A stretch of 64,000 bases of DNA from Acidimicrobiia bacterium (GTDB lineage: Bacteria > Actinomycetota > Acidimicrobiia > Acidimicrobiales > AC-14), in assembly GCA_023265025.1 (NCBI GenBank), contig JAHFUP010000011.1, positions 29,424-93,423 of the forward strand, written 5' to 3'. The notes beneath the pieces are model-generated. The model was not told the origin of the DNA. It ran no database searches and saw nothing but the letters and a program-made list of their open reading frames with translations. Each line of letters starts with the position of its first letter. Positions within the stretch are counted from its first letter, which is position 1. Positions 10,105-18,927 of the stretch are shown piece by piece. A program made the position numbers and the translations under genes.

Positions 10105-11439
10105 ATGACCACGGCCGCCCACGACGAGCGGGACGTCCGGCCGGGCCGCCAACGCACGTCGCTGGGGTTGGCGTTCGCCCTGACCATGCCCGGGGTGGTG
10201 TCCCGGCTCGCCGGCCTCCACGGCGACCCCGCCGTCATGGCCGTCGTCTACGGCCTGGCCATCGTCGGCGCCGCATTCATGCTGTCGTGGGCTGCCGAGG
10301 TCGCCCAGCTGGACATCTCCGCCGGCCTGGCCATCGCCCTCCTGGCCTTCATCGCCGTACTTCCCGAGTACGCCGTCGACATGGTGTTCGCCTGGAAAGG
10401 CGGGAACGCCTTCGAGGAGTTCGGGCGGACCTGCCTCGGGCCCGGCGACACTGGCGAGTCCCCGTGCTCGCTGGCGCTGGCCAACATGACCGGCGCCAAC
10501 CGGCTGCTGATCGGCATCGGGTGGTCACTCGTCATCTTCCTGGCCTGGTACGCCATGCGCCGGAAGAACGCGGCCAGCGCCACGCCGGGACCGTCCCTGA
10601 AGGAGGTCACCCTCGATCGCACCCACTCGGTCGAGCTGGCGTTCCTCACCATCGCAAGCGCCTACTCCCTGACGCTCCCGCTCAAGAGCTCGATCACCCT
10701 CCTCGACGCCGCCATCCTGGTGAGCTTGTTCGTGGTCTACACCGTTCGGATCTCCCGGGCGCCGGCCGAGGAGCCGCACCTGGTCGGCCCCGCCCTCTAC
10801 ATCGGGGGCTTCGACCAGGCCAAGCGCCGGGCCACGGTGCTGGCGCTGTTCATTTTCGCGGCGACGGTGATCCTCCTGTGCGCCGAGCACTTCGCCGAGG
10901 CACTCGTCGAGACGGGGGCGGAGTTCGGGATCAGCGAGTTCCTGCTGGTTCAGTGGCTGGCGCCGCTGGCGTCGGAGGCGCCCGAGCTGCTCGTGGCCGG
11001 CCTCTACGCGTGGCGCCTGAACACCAATGGCGGCCTGGGCACGCTGGTGTCGTCGAAGGTGAACCAGTGGACCCTGCTGGTCGGCACCCTCCCCGTCGTC
11101 TTCGCCCTCGCCTCCGGCAGCCTGCACGGCCTGCCCATCGTCGCCCAGCAGCGCGAGGAGCTGTTTCTCACGGCCGCGCAGTCGATCTTCGCCGTCGCCA
11201 TCTTGACCAACCTGTCGATCAGCCTCCGTGAGGCAGGGATGCTGTTCGGGCTGTTCTGGGCCCAGTTCGTGCTCGGCGCGATCGTGCCCGACCGATGGCA
11301 CGGCGCCGAGTTGGTGGTGGTGGGCGTCGTCTACCTGCTGCTGGCCGCCACGTACTTCGTGCGCCAGCGCCACGACGTGCCCCGCCTGATGCGAGACGGC
11401 CTGCGCACCAAGTACGCCGAGCTCACCCAGCAGGCGTGA
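10105..11439 (+). CDS. Sodium/calcium (CaCA-type) cation exchanger family membrane protein
   Basis: 444 residues with about eleven hydrophobic segments in two inverted halves. The alpha-repeat motifs of the cation/Ca2+ exchanger superfamily are visible as LAFIAVLPEYAVDMVFAWKG in the first half and WLAPLASEAPELLVAGLYAW in the second, each with an acidic residue in the ion path (E in LPEY and E in SEAPE). LGTLVSSKVNQWTLLVGTLP follows the second repeat. The usual N-terminal helix order is slightly altered, as in the subgroup annotated sodium:calcium antiporter. It is apparently leaderless: TAGGAT (10093-10098) is six bases before the ATG. It runs toward glpD with a 16-base gap. Ion specificity is unknown. 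Confidence 0.82.
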   Translation: MTTAAHDERDVRPGRQRTSLGLAFALTMPGVVSRLAGLHGDPAVMAVVYGLAIVGAAFMLSWAAEVAQLDISAGLAIALLAFIAVLPEYAVDMVFAWKGGNAFEEFGRTCLGPGDTGESPCSLALANMTGANRLLIGIGWSLVIFLAWYAMRRKNAASATPGPSLKEVTLDRTHSVELAFLTIASAYSLTLPLKSSITLLDAAILVSLFVVYTVRISRAPAEEPHLVGPALYIGGFDQAKRRATVLALFIFAATVILLCAEHFAEALVETGAEFGISEFLLVQWLAPLASEAPELLVAGLYAWRLNTNGGLGTLVSSKVNQWTLLVGTLPVVFALASGSLHGLPIVAQQREELFLTAAQSIFAVAILTNLSISLREAGMLFGLFWAQFVLGAIVPDRWHGAELVVVGVVYLLLAATYFVRQRHDVPRLMRDGLRTKYAELTQQA

Positions 11440-11455
11440 CCTGCGGGCGGGCGGG

Positions 11456-13021
11456 GTGACGTTCGACCGGGACACCGCCCTCGAACGGCTCGGCTCGGAG
11501 ACGTTCGACGTGCTCGTCGTGGGCGGAGGGATCACCGGCGCCGGCGTGGCGTTGGACGCCGCTTCACGGGGACTGCGCACCGCCCTGGTCGAGCGCGTGG
11601 ACTTCGGCTCGGGCACCTCGTCGCGGTCGTCCAAGCTGGTCCACGGCGGGCTCCGCTACCTCAGCCAGGGCGACTACCGGCTCGTGGCCCAGGCCCTGGC
11701 CGAGCGGCAGCGCCTGCTCGGCAACGCCCCCCACCTGGTCCGTCCGCTCCCCTTCCTCTACCCCTCCTACGGGAGCCGGACGAAGATGCGGGCGGTCTCC
11801 TCCGCTTTGTGGCTGTACGACCTGACCGGCGGCTTCCGCATCGGTCAACTCCACCGACGCCTGTCGACCGCCGACGCCCTGGCCCACACGTCGGCGCTGC
11901 GTCGCGACGGCCTCGTCGGCGCCCACCTCTACCTGGACGCCCAGGCCGACGACGCCCGTCTCACGCTGGCCGTCGTCCGCACCGCGGTACTGGACCACCG
12001 GGCCGTCGCCGCCAACCGGGTGACCGTCACCGGCCTGCTGCGACACACCGGCGGGCACGTGGCCGGGGTGTCGGTGGAGGCCGACGGTCGTTCGCTCGAG
12101 GTTCGGGCATCGGTCGTCGTGAACGCGGCCGGCGTCTGGGCCGACGGGCTGACCGGTGCCGGCGGGCCGGCGTCGATCCGGCCGGCCAAGGGCGTCCATG
12201 TCACCGTGCCCGCCGACCGGATCCCCACCGACGTCGCGGTGGTGCTGGCCGTACCATCCGACGGCCGGTCGATCTTCGTCATCCCGTGGCCCGGGGCGGC
12301 GCGGGTCTACGTCGGTACGACCGACACCGACTACGACGGCCCCCTCGACAGCCCGACGTGCACCGCCGGCGACGTCGCCTACCTCCTGGACGCCGTGAAC
12401 GCCGCCCTCACCACCTCACTGACCCAGGCCGACGTGGTCGGCACATGGGCCGGGCTTCGGCCACTGGCTGCAGGGGCGCCCAACCAGCGCAGCGCCGACC
12501 TCTCCCGCCGCCACCGGGTGAGCCGGAGCCCCGAGGGCGTCGTCACCGTCGCCGGGGGCAAGCTCACCACCTACCGGGCCATGGCCGCTGACACCGTCGA
12601 CGCGGTGGAGGCCGCGCTGGGACGGAGGCATTCGCCATCCCGGACCGGGACGCTGCTGCTTCGTGGAGCGACCCGCGCCGCCGGCGACCATCTCGTCTCG
12701 CGGTACGGGACCGAGGCACGCGTCCTCGGTGCGCTGTGTGACGCCGACCGGTCGCTCGGCCTGCCCCTCGTCCCCGGCCTCCCCTACCTCCGGGCCGAAG
12801 CCGTCTACGCCGCCCGCTACGAGATGGCCCGCACGGTCGACGACGTCCTCGCCCGCCGGACCCGCGCCCTGATCCTCGACCGGGAGGCGTCGGTAACCGC
12901 CGCTGCCGATGTCGCCGGCCTCCTCGCCCCCGAGCTCGGTTGGACCGACGCCGAGGCAGCCGCGCAGGTCGAGACGTACCAGGCCGGCGCCGAAGCCGAG
13001 CGGCTGGCTGCGACGGCGTGA
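11456..13021 (+). CDS. glpD: Aerobic glycerol-3-phosphate dehydrogenase
   Basis: 521 residues. FAD-dependent enzyme that oxidises glycerol 3-phosphate to dihydroxyacetone phosphate and passes electrons to quinones at the membrane. The N-terminal Rossmann motif is VLVVGGGITGAGVALDAASR, followed by SGTSSRSSKLVHGGLRYL, the GlpD signature around the FAD. IPWPGAARVYVGTTDTDY and AGGKLTTYRAMA are also typical, and the C-terminal helical domain is present. It starts at GTG 11456. With the small membrane protein and glpK it forms a glycerol-utilisation operon; no glpF facilitator is present in the window. Confidence 0.93.
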   Translation: MTFDRDTALERLGSETFDVLVVGGGITGAGVALDAASRGLRTALVERVDFGSGTSSRSSKLVHGGLRYLSQGDYRLVAQALAERQRLLGNAPHLVRPLPFLYPSYGSRTKMRAVSSALWLYDLTGGFRIGQLHRRLSTADALAHTSALRRDGLVGAHLYLDAQADDARLTLAVVRTAVLDHRAVAANRVTVTGLLRHTGGHVAGVSVEADGRSLEVRASVVVNAAGVWADGLTGAGGPASIRPAKGVHVTVPADRIPTDVAVVLAVPSDGRSIFVIPWPGAARVYVGTTDTDYDGPLDSPTCTAGDVAYLLDAVNAALTTSLTQADVVGTWAGLRPLAAGAPNQRSADLSRRHRVSRSPEGVVTVAGGKLTTYRAMAADTVDAVEAALGRRHSPSRTGTLLLRGATRAAGDHLVSRYGTEARVLGALCDADRSLGLPLVPGLPYLRAEAVYAARYEMARTVDDVLARRTRALILDREASVTAAADVAGLLAPELGWTDAEAAAQVETYQAGAEAERLAATA

Positions 13022-13070
13022 ACCATCCGTGCCGCGATACTGGCCCGGTGCTCCCCCGCCGCCGGCCGCT

Positions 13071-13451
13071 GTGAACGTCGACCGCCGAGCGGTGCTGGCC
13101 GGCGCCCAGCTGGCCGTGCTCGTGGCCGCCGGCGCCATCGTCCTGGCCCAGACGATCACGTCCTTCACCGACACCGACGCCAACCTGCCGCTCTACCTGG
13201 TCCTCCTCGGCGGCCTCGGCGCCGGCGGGCGGGTGGCGGCGCGGCGGCAGCCTGACTCGCCGCTGACCCACGGCGCGCTCGCCGCGCTGTCGGCCTACGT
13301 CGTGCTCATCGTGGCGATCACGGTCGTCCGCCTCGCCCTCGACCGCGAGGTCGCCGACCCGGTCTCCCTGGTCTTCAACGGCCTCATGGCCGCATCGGCG
13401 GGCATCTTCGGCGGCTACCTGGCCGTCATGCGCCCGGGACGCTCGGCGTGA
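13071..13451 (+). CDS. Small membrane protein between glpD and glpK
   Basis: 126 residues from GTG 13071 with three to four hydrophobic segments (AQLAVLVAAGAIVLAQTI, LYLVLLGGLGAGG, ALSAYVVLIVAITVVRLAL, LMAASAGIFGGYLAVM). The stop overlaps the glpK start as GTGA, so it is translationally coupled to glycerol kinase. I do not recognise a family. The position suggests a helper of glycerol uptake or of the GlpD membrane complex, which is only inference. Confidence 0.65.
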   Translation: MNVDRRAVLAGAQLAVLVAAGAIVLAQTITSFTDTDANLPLYLVLLGGLGAGGRVAARRQPDSPLTHGALAALSAYVVLIVAITVVRLALDREVADPVSLVFNGLMAASAGIFGGYLAVMRPGRSA

Positions 13452-14890
13452 GCCTGCTCGTCATCGACGTGGGGACGAGCAGCGTCCGGGCGTCGATCGT
13501 CGCCCCCGACGCCACCGTCACCCACATCCACCGGCGGGCGGTGCTTCCCTCGACGCCGGCGCCCGGCTTCGTCGAGCTCGACGCATCCGCGCTGGCCGCC
13601 GCCGTGCTGGACGTGTCGCGCGCCGCTCTGGCCCAGGGCGGGCCGGTCGACGCGGTCGGCATCACCAACCAGCGCTCGACGACCATCGTCTGGGACCGCC
13701 AGACCGGCGAGCCGGTCGGCCCGGGGATCGGCTGGCAGGACCAGCGCACCGTGATGATGTGCCTGGCCCTCCAGGCCCAGGGCCTGCGCCTATCGCCCAG
13801 CAGCTCGGCCACCAAGCTGGCCTTCCTGCTCGACACCGCCGACCCCGACCGGAGCCGGGACCTCTGCTTCGGCACCGTCGACACGTGGGTGACCTGGACC
13901 CTCTCGGCCGGCGCCCTGCACGTCACCGACCTCTCCAACGCCGGCGTCACCGGCCTGATGCGCCTCGACGGCGCCGGCTGGGACGAGGCGGTGCTCGCCA
14001 CGCTCAACATCCCGCCCGGCGTGCTGCCGAGCATCGTGGACTCCTCCGGCCCCGTGGGCCTGGCCCGGGCCCTGCCGGGAACGCCGCTCATCGCCGGCAT
14101 CGCCGGCGACCAGCAGGCGTCGCTCATCGGCCAGGGCTGCACCCGGCCAGGCCTGGCCAAGATGACCTTCGGGACCGGCGGCATGCTCGACCTGTGCCTC
14201 GGCCCGGACCGTCCGGCCTTCACCGAGCGGGGTCCGCACGGGACGTTCCCAATCGTGGCCTGGCGCCGGCGGGGACGGGTCACCTGGGGCATCGAGGCGT
14301 TCATGCTGACCGCCGGCCAGGCCGTCGAGTGGCTCCGGGACGACCTCGGGATCATCGACGACGCGGCCGACTCCGAGGCGATCGCCGCCGCCTGCGACAC
14401 GACGGGCGACGTCTGGTTCGTGCCCGCCCTGCTGGGCATGGCCACGCCGGCGTGGGACTTCGGCGCCCGGGGCACGCTCGTCGGCCTCACCGGTGGCACC
14501 GGCCGGCCCGAAGTGGTCCGGGCCGTCCTGGAGGGCGTCGCCCACCGGGGCGCCGACCTCCTGGAGGCGGCCGAGGCCGACGGAGCCTGCGAGATCCCGA
14601 TCCTCAGGGTCGACGGGGGGATGAGCGCCAACGCGGTGTTCGTGCAGGCGCTGGCCGACGCCTGCCAGCGGCCCGTCGAGGTGTCGCCCATCCTGGAGGC
14701 GACGACGCTCGGCGCCGCCTTCCTGGCCGGCATGGCCGTCGGGGTGTGGGCCGGCGAGGACGAAGTGGCCGCCACCTGGTCGCCCCGGGCGACCGTGGAG
14801 CCGCTCGACGAGCCCGACCGTGACCGCTGGCGTGACGCCTGCGGACGGGCCCGGGCGTGGATCCCCGAACTATCCGCCCTCGACTTCTGA
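13448..14890 (+). CDS. glpK: Glycerol kinase (FGGY family)
   Basis: 480 residues, close to the usual length of about 500. It shows the actin-like ATPase fold of FGGY kinases: N-terminal phosphate loop LLVIDVGTSSVRASIV, substrate region ITNQRSTTIVWDRQTGE and WQDQRT, the nucleotide-binding GIAGDQQASLIGQG and FGTGGMLDL, and the C-terminal RVDGGMSANAVFVQALAD. It phosphorylates glycerol to the GlpD substrate. Substrate is inferred mainly from the operon, because FGGY kinases vary. Its stop codon is immediately followed by the 5' end of rnpB. Confidence 0.9.
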   Translation: MSLLVIDVGTSSVRASIVAPDATVTHIHRRAVLPSTPAPGFVELDASALAAAVLDVSRAALAQGGPVDAVGITNQRSTTIVWDRQTGEPVGPGIGWQDQRTVMMCLALQAQGLRLSPSSSATKLAFLLDTADPDRSRDLCFGTVDTWVTWTLSAGALHVTDLSNAGVTGLMRLDGAGWDEAVLATLNIPPGVLPSIVDSSGPVGLARALPGTPLIAGIAGDQQASLIGQGCTRPGLAKMTFGTGGMLDLCLGPDRPAFTERGPHGTFPIVAWRRRGRVTWGIEAFMLTAGQAVEWLRDDLGIIDDAADSEAIAAACDTTGDVWFVPALLGMATPAWDFGARGTLVGLTGGTGRPEVVRAVLEGVAHRGADLLEAAEADGACEIPILRVDGGMSANAVFVQALADACQRPVEVSPILEATTLGAAFLAGMAVGVWAGEDEVAATWSPRATVEPLDEPDRDRWRDACGRARAWIPELSALDF

Positions 14891-15338
14891 GCTGGTGACG
14901 ATCGGACACGCCAGGACCGGTCGAACCGTCACCAGTTGCCGGGGTCGCGAGTGCGCGAGACTGGTGCCGACGGTGAGTCGGCCGGGTGGCCGCGGCCCGG
15001 CGTTGACCGGGTCGAGGAAGGTCGGGGCTCCACAGGGCAGGGTGCTGGCTAGCGGCCAGTCGGGGTGACCCGCAGGAAAGTGCCACAGAGAACAGACCGC
15101 CGATGGCCCGCAAGGGCACAGGTAAGGGTGAAACGGTGCGGCAAGAGCGCACCAGCGCCCGGGGCGACCCGGGCGGCTCGGCAAACCCCACCCGGAGCAA
15201 GGCCGAACAGGGGACGGATGCCCGTCCAGTGCCCTCTTCGGAGGCACACTCCCCAGGTAGGCCGCATAGATGGATGGCCACCGCATCGCCTCGGCAATGC
15301 ACAGAACCCCGCCTACAGGCCGACTCACCGTCACCACG
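14891..15338 (+). ncRNA. rnpB: RNase P RNA, bacterial class A
   Basis: Conserved core segments occur in the right order. AGGAAGGTCGGGGCTCCACA (from about 15014) with GGGCAGGGTGCTGGCTA is the P4/J3-4 region. ACAGACCGCCGATGGCC and GGTAAGGGTGAAACGGTGCG are the catalytic core. CCCACCCGGAGCAAGGCC and CAGAACCCCGCCTACAGGCC lie near the 3' end. The ends were placed by helix P1: TGGTGACG at 14893-14900 pairs perfectly with CGTCACCA at 15329-15336. This is the catalytic RNA that removes tRNA 5' leaders. The gene begins right after the glpK stop codon, so it either shares read-through transcription or has a promoter inside glpK. Confidence 0.93.
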
Positions 15339-15450
15339 CAGCGTGAACCCGCGAAAATAGCCTCTGAACTGCGGTTTTAGGTGTCCAGACCTGACCGCTA
15401 GTCACCGAGAGTGACCACCTTTCGTCCTCAGAACTGGGGCCGGCCCCCAG

Positions 15451-16300
15451 AAGGTCCGCCACTTCGCCCGCAAGCGCGACGCCGAGCAGTTCCTCGACGC
15501 CATCCGGGGCGACCTGGCCCACGGAATGTACGTCGACCCCCGCCGGCGGCCGAACGCTGTTCCAGTACGCCGAGCGCTGGCGGTCGGTCCAGGTCCACCG
15601 CACCGGGACCACCACGCAGGTCGAGACCTACCTCCGCCTCCACGCCTACCCGCAGCTCGGGACCCGCCAGCTCGGGGCCATCCGCCGCAGCGACGTGCAG
15701 GCGTGGGTGAAGGGGCTCACGGCGGTGGTGGCACCCCGCTCGGTCGAGCTGGCCTACTGGTGGGTGGCGACGATCTTCAAGGCCGCCGTCGGCGTCCGCC
15801 TCATCGCCCTGCATCGGGATCACCCTGCCGAAGTGCAACGACGCCGAGGTCGTCCCCTTGTCGGTGAGCGAGGTGGAGGCGATGGTCGACGCCGTACCCG
15901 ACCGCTACCGGGCCCTGATCGTGTTCGCCGCGGGGATGGGCCTCCGGCAGGGCGAGTGCTTCGGCCTGACCGTGGACCGGGTCGACTTCCTCCGCCGCCA
16001 AGTACGAGTTGACCGCCAGCTGGTCGGTGCGCCGTGTGGCGTACCACGCTCGGCTCGATGTGGCACCGGGCCCGCCCGATCGCCGGCATGCCTGACTGGG
16101 CGACGTTCCACGACCTGCGGCATTTCTACGCCTCATTGCTGATCGCCACGGGCTGCTCCGTCACGTCCGTCCAGCGCCGCCTCGGCCACCAGTCGGCCAC
16201 CGAGACGCTCGACACCTACGGCCACCTCTGGCACGACAACGACGACGAGACCCGCAACGCCGTGGACCTCGTCCTTGGTGGCATCGCCAACGGGGGCTGA
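15451..16300 (+). pseudogene. Degenerate tyrosine recombinase / phage-type integrase
   Basis: Homology runs through three frames. The N-terminal arm and core-binding part includes RHFARKRDAEQFLDAIRGDL and then, after a shift, FQYAERWRSVQVHRTGTTTQ and QLGAIRRSDVQAWVKGLTA. After a further shift the catalytic domain starts (ALIVFAAGMGLRQGECFGLT, carrying the first active-site Arg). Near 16020-16030 a block between the two catalytic halves is missing and the frame changes again to FHDLRHFYASLLIATG, RRLGHQSATETLDTYGHLWH, which hold the HxxR, LGH and Tyr residues. All catalytic residues survive, but at least three frame changes and a deletion make it inactive. It lies about 110 bp downstream of rnpB; no intact element or att repeats were found around it. 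Confidence 0.85.
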
Positions 16301-16524
16301 GCAGGAGTCGCGTAGTGGCAGCGGGCGGGCGGAGAAACGCCCCATCCCGTGACCCTCGGCCGGCGTTGTGGGCGCCCTACCGAAACCCGGCGCTCGTCCC
16401 TAGGGGCCACACCGGTGCTTGCCAGCGCAAGCCCGGCAATTCGAGCGAGTTTCTCCCCGAAGCGCGTCAGTGAACGGGAGGACGTTTGTCGGGTGACGTG
16501 TCCGCCGCTGATGTGGACCATGGA
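16301..16524. other. Intergenic, no gene seen
   Basis: Between the integrase relic and the end of the minus-strand Clp-N-like gene. No plausible coding frame, RNA or clear hairpin was found. Confidence 0.5.
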
Positions 16525-17521
16525 CTACGAGGCCAGGACGCGGTCCACGATCGCCTGCAGGTCGATGTGCGCGTAGGCGTCCACCCAGGCGCGGTCGTCG
16601 TAACTGTTGCAGCCCCACGTGCCTAGGTCCAGCTGCTCGCTCAGGGCGCGAACGACGTCGCCGTAGCGCTCGAGGGGGACGAAGACCGGCTCGCCCCATG
16701 GCGTGCGATCGGGCTCCGGGCGGGGAACGGTCGGCAGCCGGACACCGAGTCGTTCCAGCGCCTCGACAACCGCCGGCCCAGTGGTGCCCCACCGCTCCAG
16801 CTGCAAGGCCGACAGCCCTTCATCGCCCCAGAGGAACGCGATGAGCCCGTGTTGTGAACCGACGTCGCCGGTCCCGCCGGCCAACCCCTCGGCCTGACCG
16901 ATCAGCTCGCGGCTGTGAGGATTGGGACCGGCGGATGTGACCCCGGCCTGCGGTGGGCACGGGGGCAGCCCGCCCGTCCAGCTCCCGAGCACCTTCGACG
17001 CCACCGAGTCGTGATCGAGCCCGCAGGCCCTCAGCGCCCGACCAGCCAGGTCATCGGGCTGGCCGGTCAGCAGGGCGAGCACGACATGTTCGGCGCCGAA
17101 GAAGGGGTAGCCCATCGCCACGGTGTTGCCGCTCGGCCGGCTCCACCAGGGGGTTGGGAGGCAACGGCGCCGCCGTGGCGTCGGAGCGGTCCAGCAAAGA
17201 CGCAGGCAAGCCTCGCGGATCCCAGAGCAAAGCTCGCAGCATGTGACGAGCCTCGGGCGCCGCGATCCCTTCCGACAGCGCCAGGCCCTCCGCCCGTCCG
17301 CGGACCATGTGGTAGGAGGGAGCAGACATGCAGCCCTCGCCGACCTTCGGCGCGGGCGGCCCGTTCCGTTCGAGGTGGTCGGCCAGTGCGGTGACCAGGT
17401 CGTCGCGGTCGCGGCCCGCTTCGTCGGCTACGGCCAGCAGGAGGTGCTCCTCGCCCACCCAGTGGTGACCTAGGGCCTGCGCCTCGCGTGTGGCCGCCCA
17501 CTCGACCGCCGTCGTGGTCAT
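16525..17521 (-). pseudogene. Clp N-terminal-domain repeat protein, apparently split by a frameshift
   Basis: The upstream part (ATG 17521; EWAATREAQALGHHWVGEEH, LLLAVADEAGRDRDDL) and the downstream part (MGYPFFGAEHVVLALLTGQ) both resemble Clp_N (ClpA/ClpC N-domain) repeats, which bind protein substrates or adaptors. They are in adjacent frames: the first runs on to 17051, while the second begins at about 17150, or formally at GTG 17121, and ends at 16525. The frames meet at a run of five C near 17146, a typical place for an indel, so this is most likely one gene of about 330 residues with a single-base frameshift, real or a sequencing error. The alternative is two overlapping genes. There is no ATPase domain, so it is not a Clp unfoldase. 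The C-terminal part (WGCNSYDDRAWVDAYAHID) is unrecognised. Confidence 0.6.
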
Positions 17522-17923
17522 GAAGGCAACGTACCCCTCCGGGTCAACGGAGCGGACGGAGTCGTCGCCACGGGCAATCCTTCCAGCCGGGCGGCTGCAG
17601 ACGCCGCGCGTGCCCGGCCCAAAACGTCCCCCACCATGCCGGCGGTCGGGGGGCTGGTCCGGGCTCCGGCGGTTGCAAGTAGTGGGCACCTCGCGGCGGA
17701 CGAGCTCGCAATACTGATCGGCTGGAGGCATCTCCCCGCCCGGAGGCGGGCCGGGCTGGCGCCTGGGAACAGGCGCCAACTCCTGCTCGCCCGGGTGAAC
17801 GACCACCGCCTGGACGGGATGTGCGGTATCGCCACGCCCCACCGGCTCCCAGGGGACAGGCGACCTATGCAGATGAGGCGCGGACGTTCTTCTCCACCCG
17901 GGAGTGCCCGGCGGGTGAAACGG
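17522..17923. other. Intergenic, no supported gene
   Basis: About 400 bp between the Clp-N-like gene start and the end of the second VOC gene. Open frames here lack ribosome-binding sites and recognisable composition. It presumably holds the promoter of the Clp-N-like gene and the end of the aromatic operon. Confidence 0.45.
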
Positions 17924-18379
17924 CTAGAGCTGCAGCGGCTTGATCGGCGAATAGATGGCGGTAGGGTCGTCCTGCCAGACTTCGGGCTGTACGTCGATGT
18001 ACAGCTCGACCTCGTTGCCATCGGGATCCAGGATGTACAGGCTGTGGGTGACCGTGTGGTCGGAGGCACCGACCACACGTACGCCCGCCTCAATGATCCG
18101 ATCCCGCGCTTCTCGGAGTTCCTCGTCGGACTCGCCGACCTTGAGGCCGAAGTGATACATCCCGACCCGACGTCCCTCCGGGATAGGCGCCGCGTCGGGA
18201 CCTACTTCGATCAGAAACAGCTCGTGGTGCGTACGGCCCGACGTGAAGGCGGCGGCTGGGAGGCGAGTGGGCGTGTCACCCCGTATTTCCTTCAAACCCA
18301 GTACGTCGCCGTAGAACCGGCGTGACCGATCGAGGTCGCTGACGTACAGCACCACATGGCCGAGCCACTTGACCTCCAC
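17924..18379 (-). CDS. VOC-superfamily dioxygenase / glyoxalase-like protein (second of a pair)
   Basis: 151 residues. Two beta-alpha-beta-beta-beta modules of the vicinal oxygen chelate fold: module one starts at LGHVVLYVSDLDRSRRFYGD, and module two contains RVGMYHFGLKV and LYILDPDGNEVELYID. The metal ligands would be H8, H76 and E125, the usual H-H-E set of Fe(II) ring-cleaving catechol 2,3-dioxygenase relatives. It begins seven bases after the preceding VOC gene, so both belong to one transcript with the intradiol dioxygenase. Likely role: extradiol cleavage or handling of an aromatic intermediate. The exact substrate is not readable. Confidence 0.8.
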   Translation of the reverse strand: MEVKWLGHVVLYVSDLDRSRRFYGDVLGLKEIRGDTPTRLPAAAFTSGRTHHELFLIEVGPDAAPIPEGRRVGMYHFGLKVGESDEELREARDRIIEAGVRVVGASDHTVTHSLYILDPDGNEVELYIDVQPEVWQDDPTAIYSPIKPLQL

Positions 18380-18386
18380 CGTCGCC

Positions 18387-18782
18387 CTAGCCCTGCGCTG
18401 CCGCGAAGAACTCGATGGCGATCCCGTCGGGATCCTTCACGTGGAGGTGCAGCCCGAACGGGCTCTCCACGATGGCCGAGCTCTCGACGCCGATCTCGCC
18501 GAGGTGGGCCACCCACTTCTCGAGCTCGTCCCTGCTCTCGACGTGCACGCCCATGTGATCGAGCCCGACGCGCGAGAACAGGAACGAGTCGTCGTCCGCC
18601 GTCTGCTCCCACTTGCGGAGCCCGACCATGAAACCCGGCCCCATGCAGACGATGAACGGTCCGAGCTCGTCTTCGGAGGCCAGCGCGGTCTGTGACCCCA
18701 ACAGCCGGTTGTAGAAATCGGCGCTCCGCTCGAGGTCGGTGACCGTGAGCGTCAGGTGGCCGAAGCCTTGATGCTGCGGCAT
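18387..18782 (-). CDS. VOC-superfamily dioxygenase / glyoxalase-like protein (first of a pair)
   Basis: 131 residues. Starts at ATG 18782 behind a strong AAGGAGAGGG ribosome-binding site; in-frame sequence upstream is not needed. The VOC modules are FGHLTLTVTDLERSADFYNR and VGLDHMGVHVESRDELEKW, with the last metal ligand in HVKDPDGIAIEFF (candidate ligands H9, H75, E124). Its relation to the next gene is distant (same fold, different sequence), so the two are not a recent duplication. It lies in an operon-like row below the intradiol dioxygenase. Function is probably oxidative aromatic metabolism; glyoxalase or antibiotic-binding roles are also known in the superfamily. Confidence 0.82.
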   Translation of the reverse strand: MPQHQGFGHLTLTVTDLERSADFYNRLLGSQTALASEDELGPFIVCMGPGFMVGLRKWEQTADDDSFLFSRVGLDHMGVHVESRDELEKWVAHLGEIGVESSAIVESPFGLHLHVKDPDGIAIEFFAAAQG

Positions 18783-18927
18783 TTCCCTCTCCTTTCCCTG
18801 TGGTAGGTGATGGTTGCATTCGAACACGACGCCCTGCGTCGGTAAACACCGCTCCTCCACTGTCAGCGCGGCGCTGTGTTGGACACTACGGAAATTTCGG
18901 TCCGCTGTCGTCAGCGCTGGCAGGCTC

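Noticed and set aside
17636..18325. 229-codon plus-strand frame opposite the second VOC gene
   Set aside because: No ribosome-binding site or domain; the minus-strand VOC protein is well supported.
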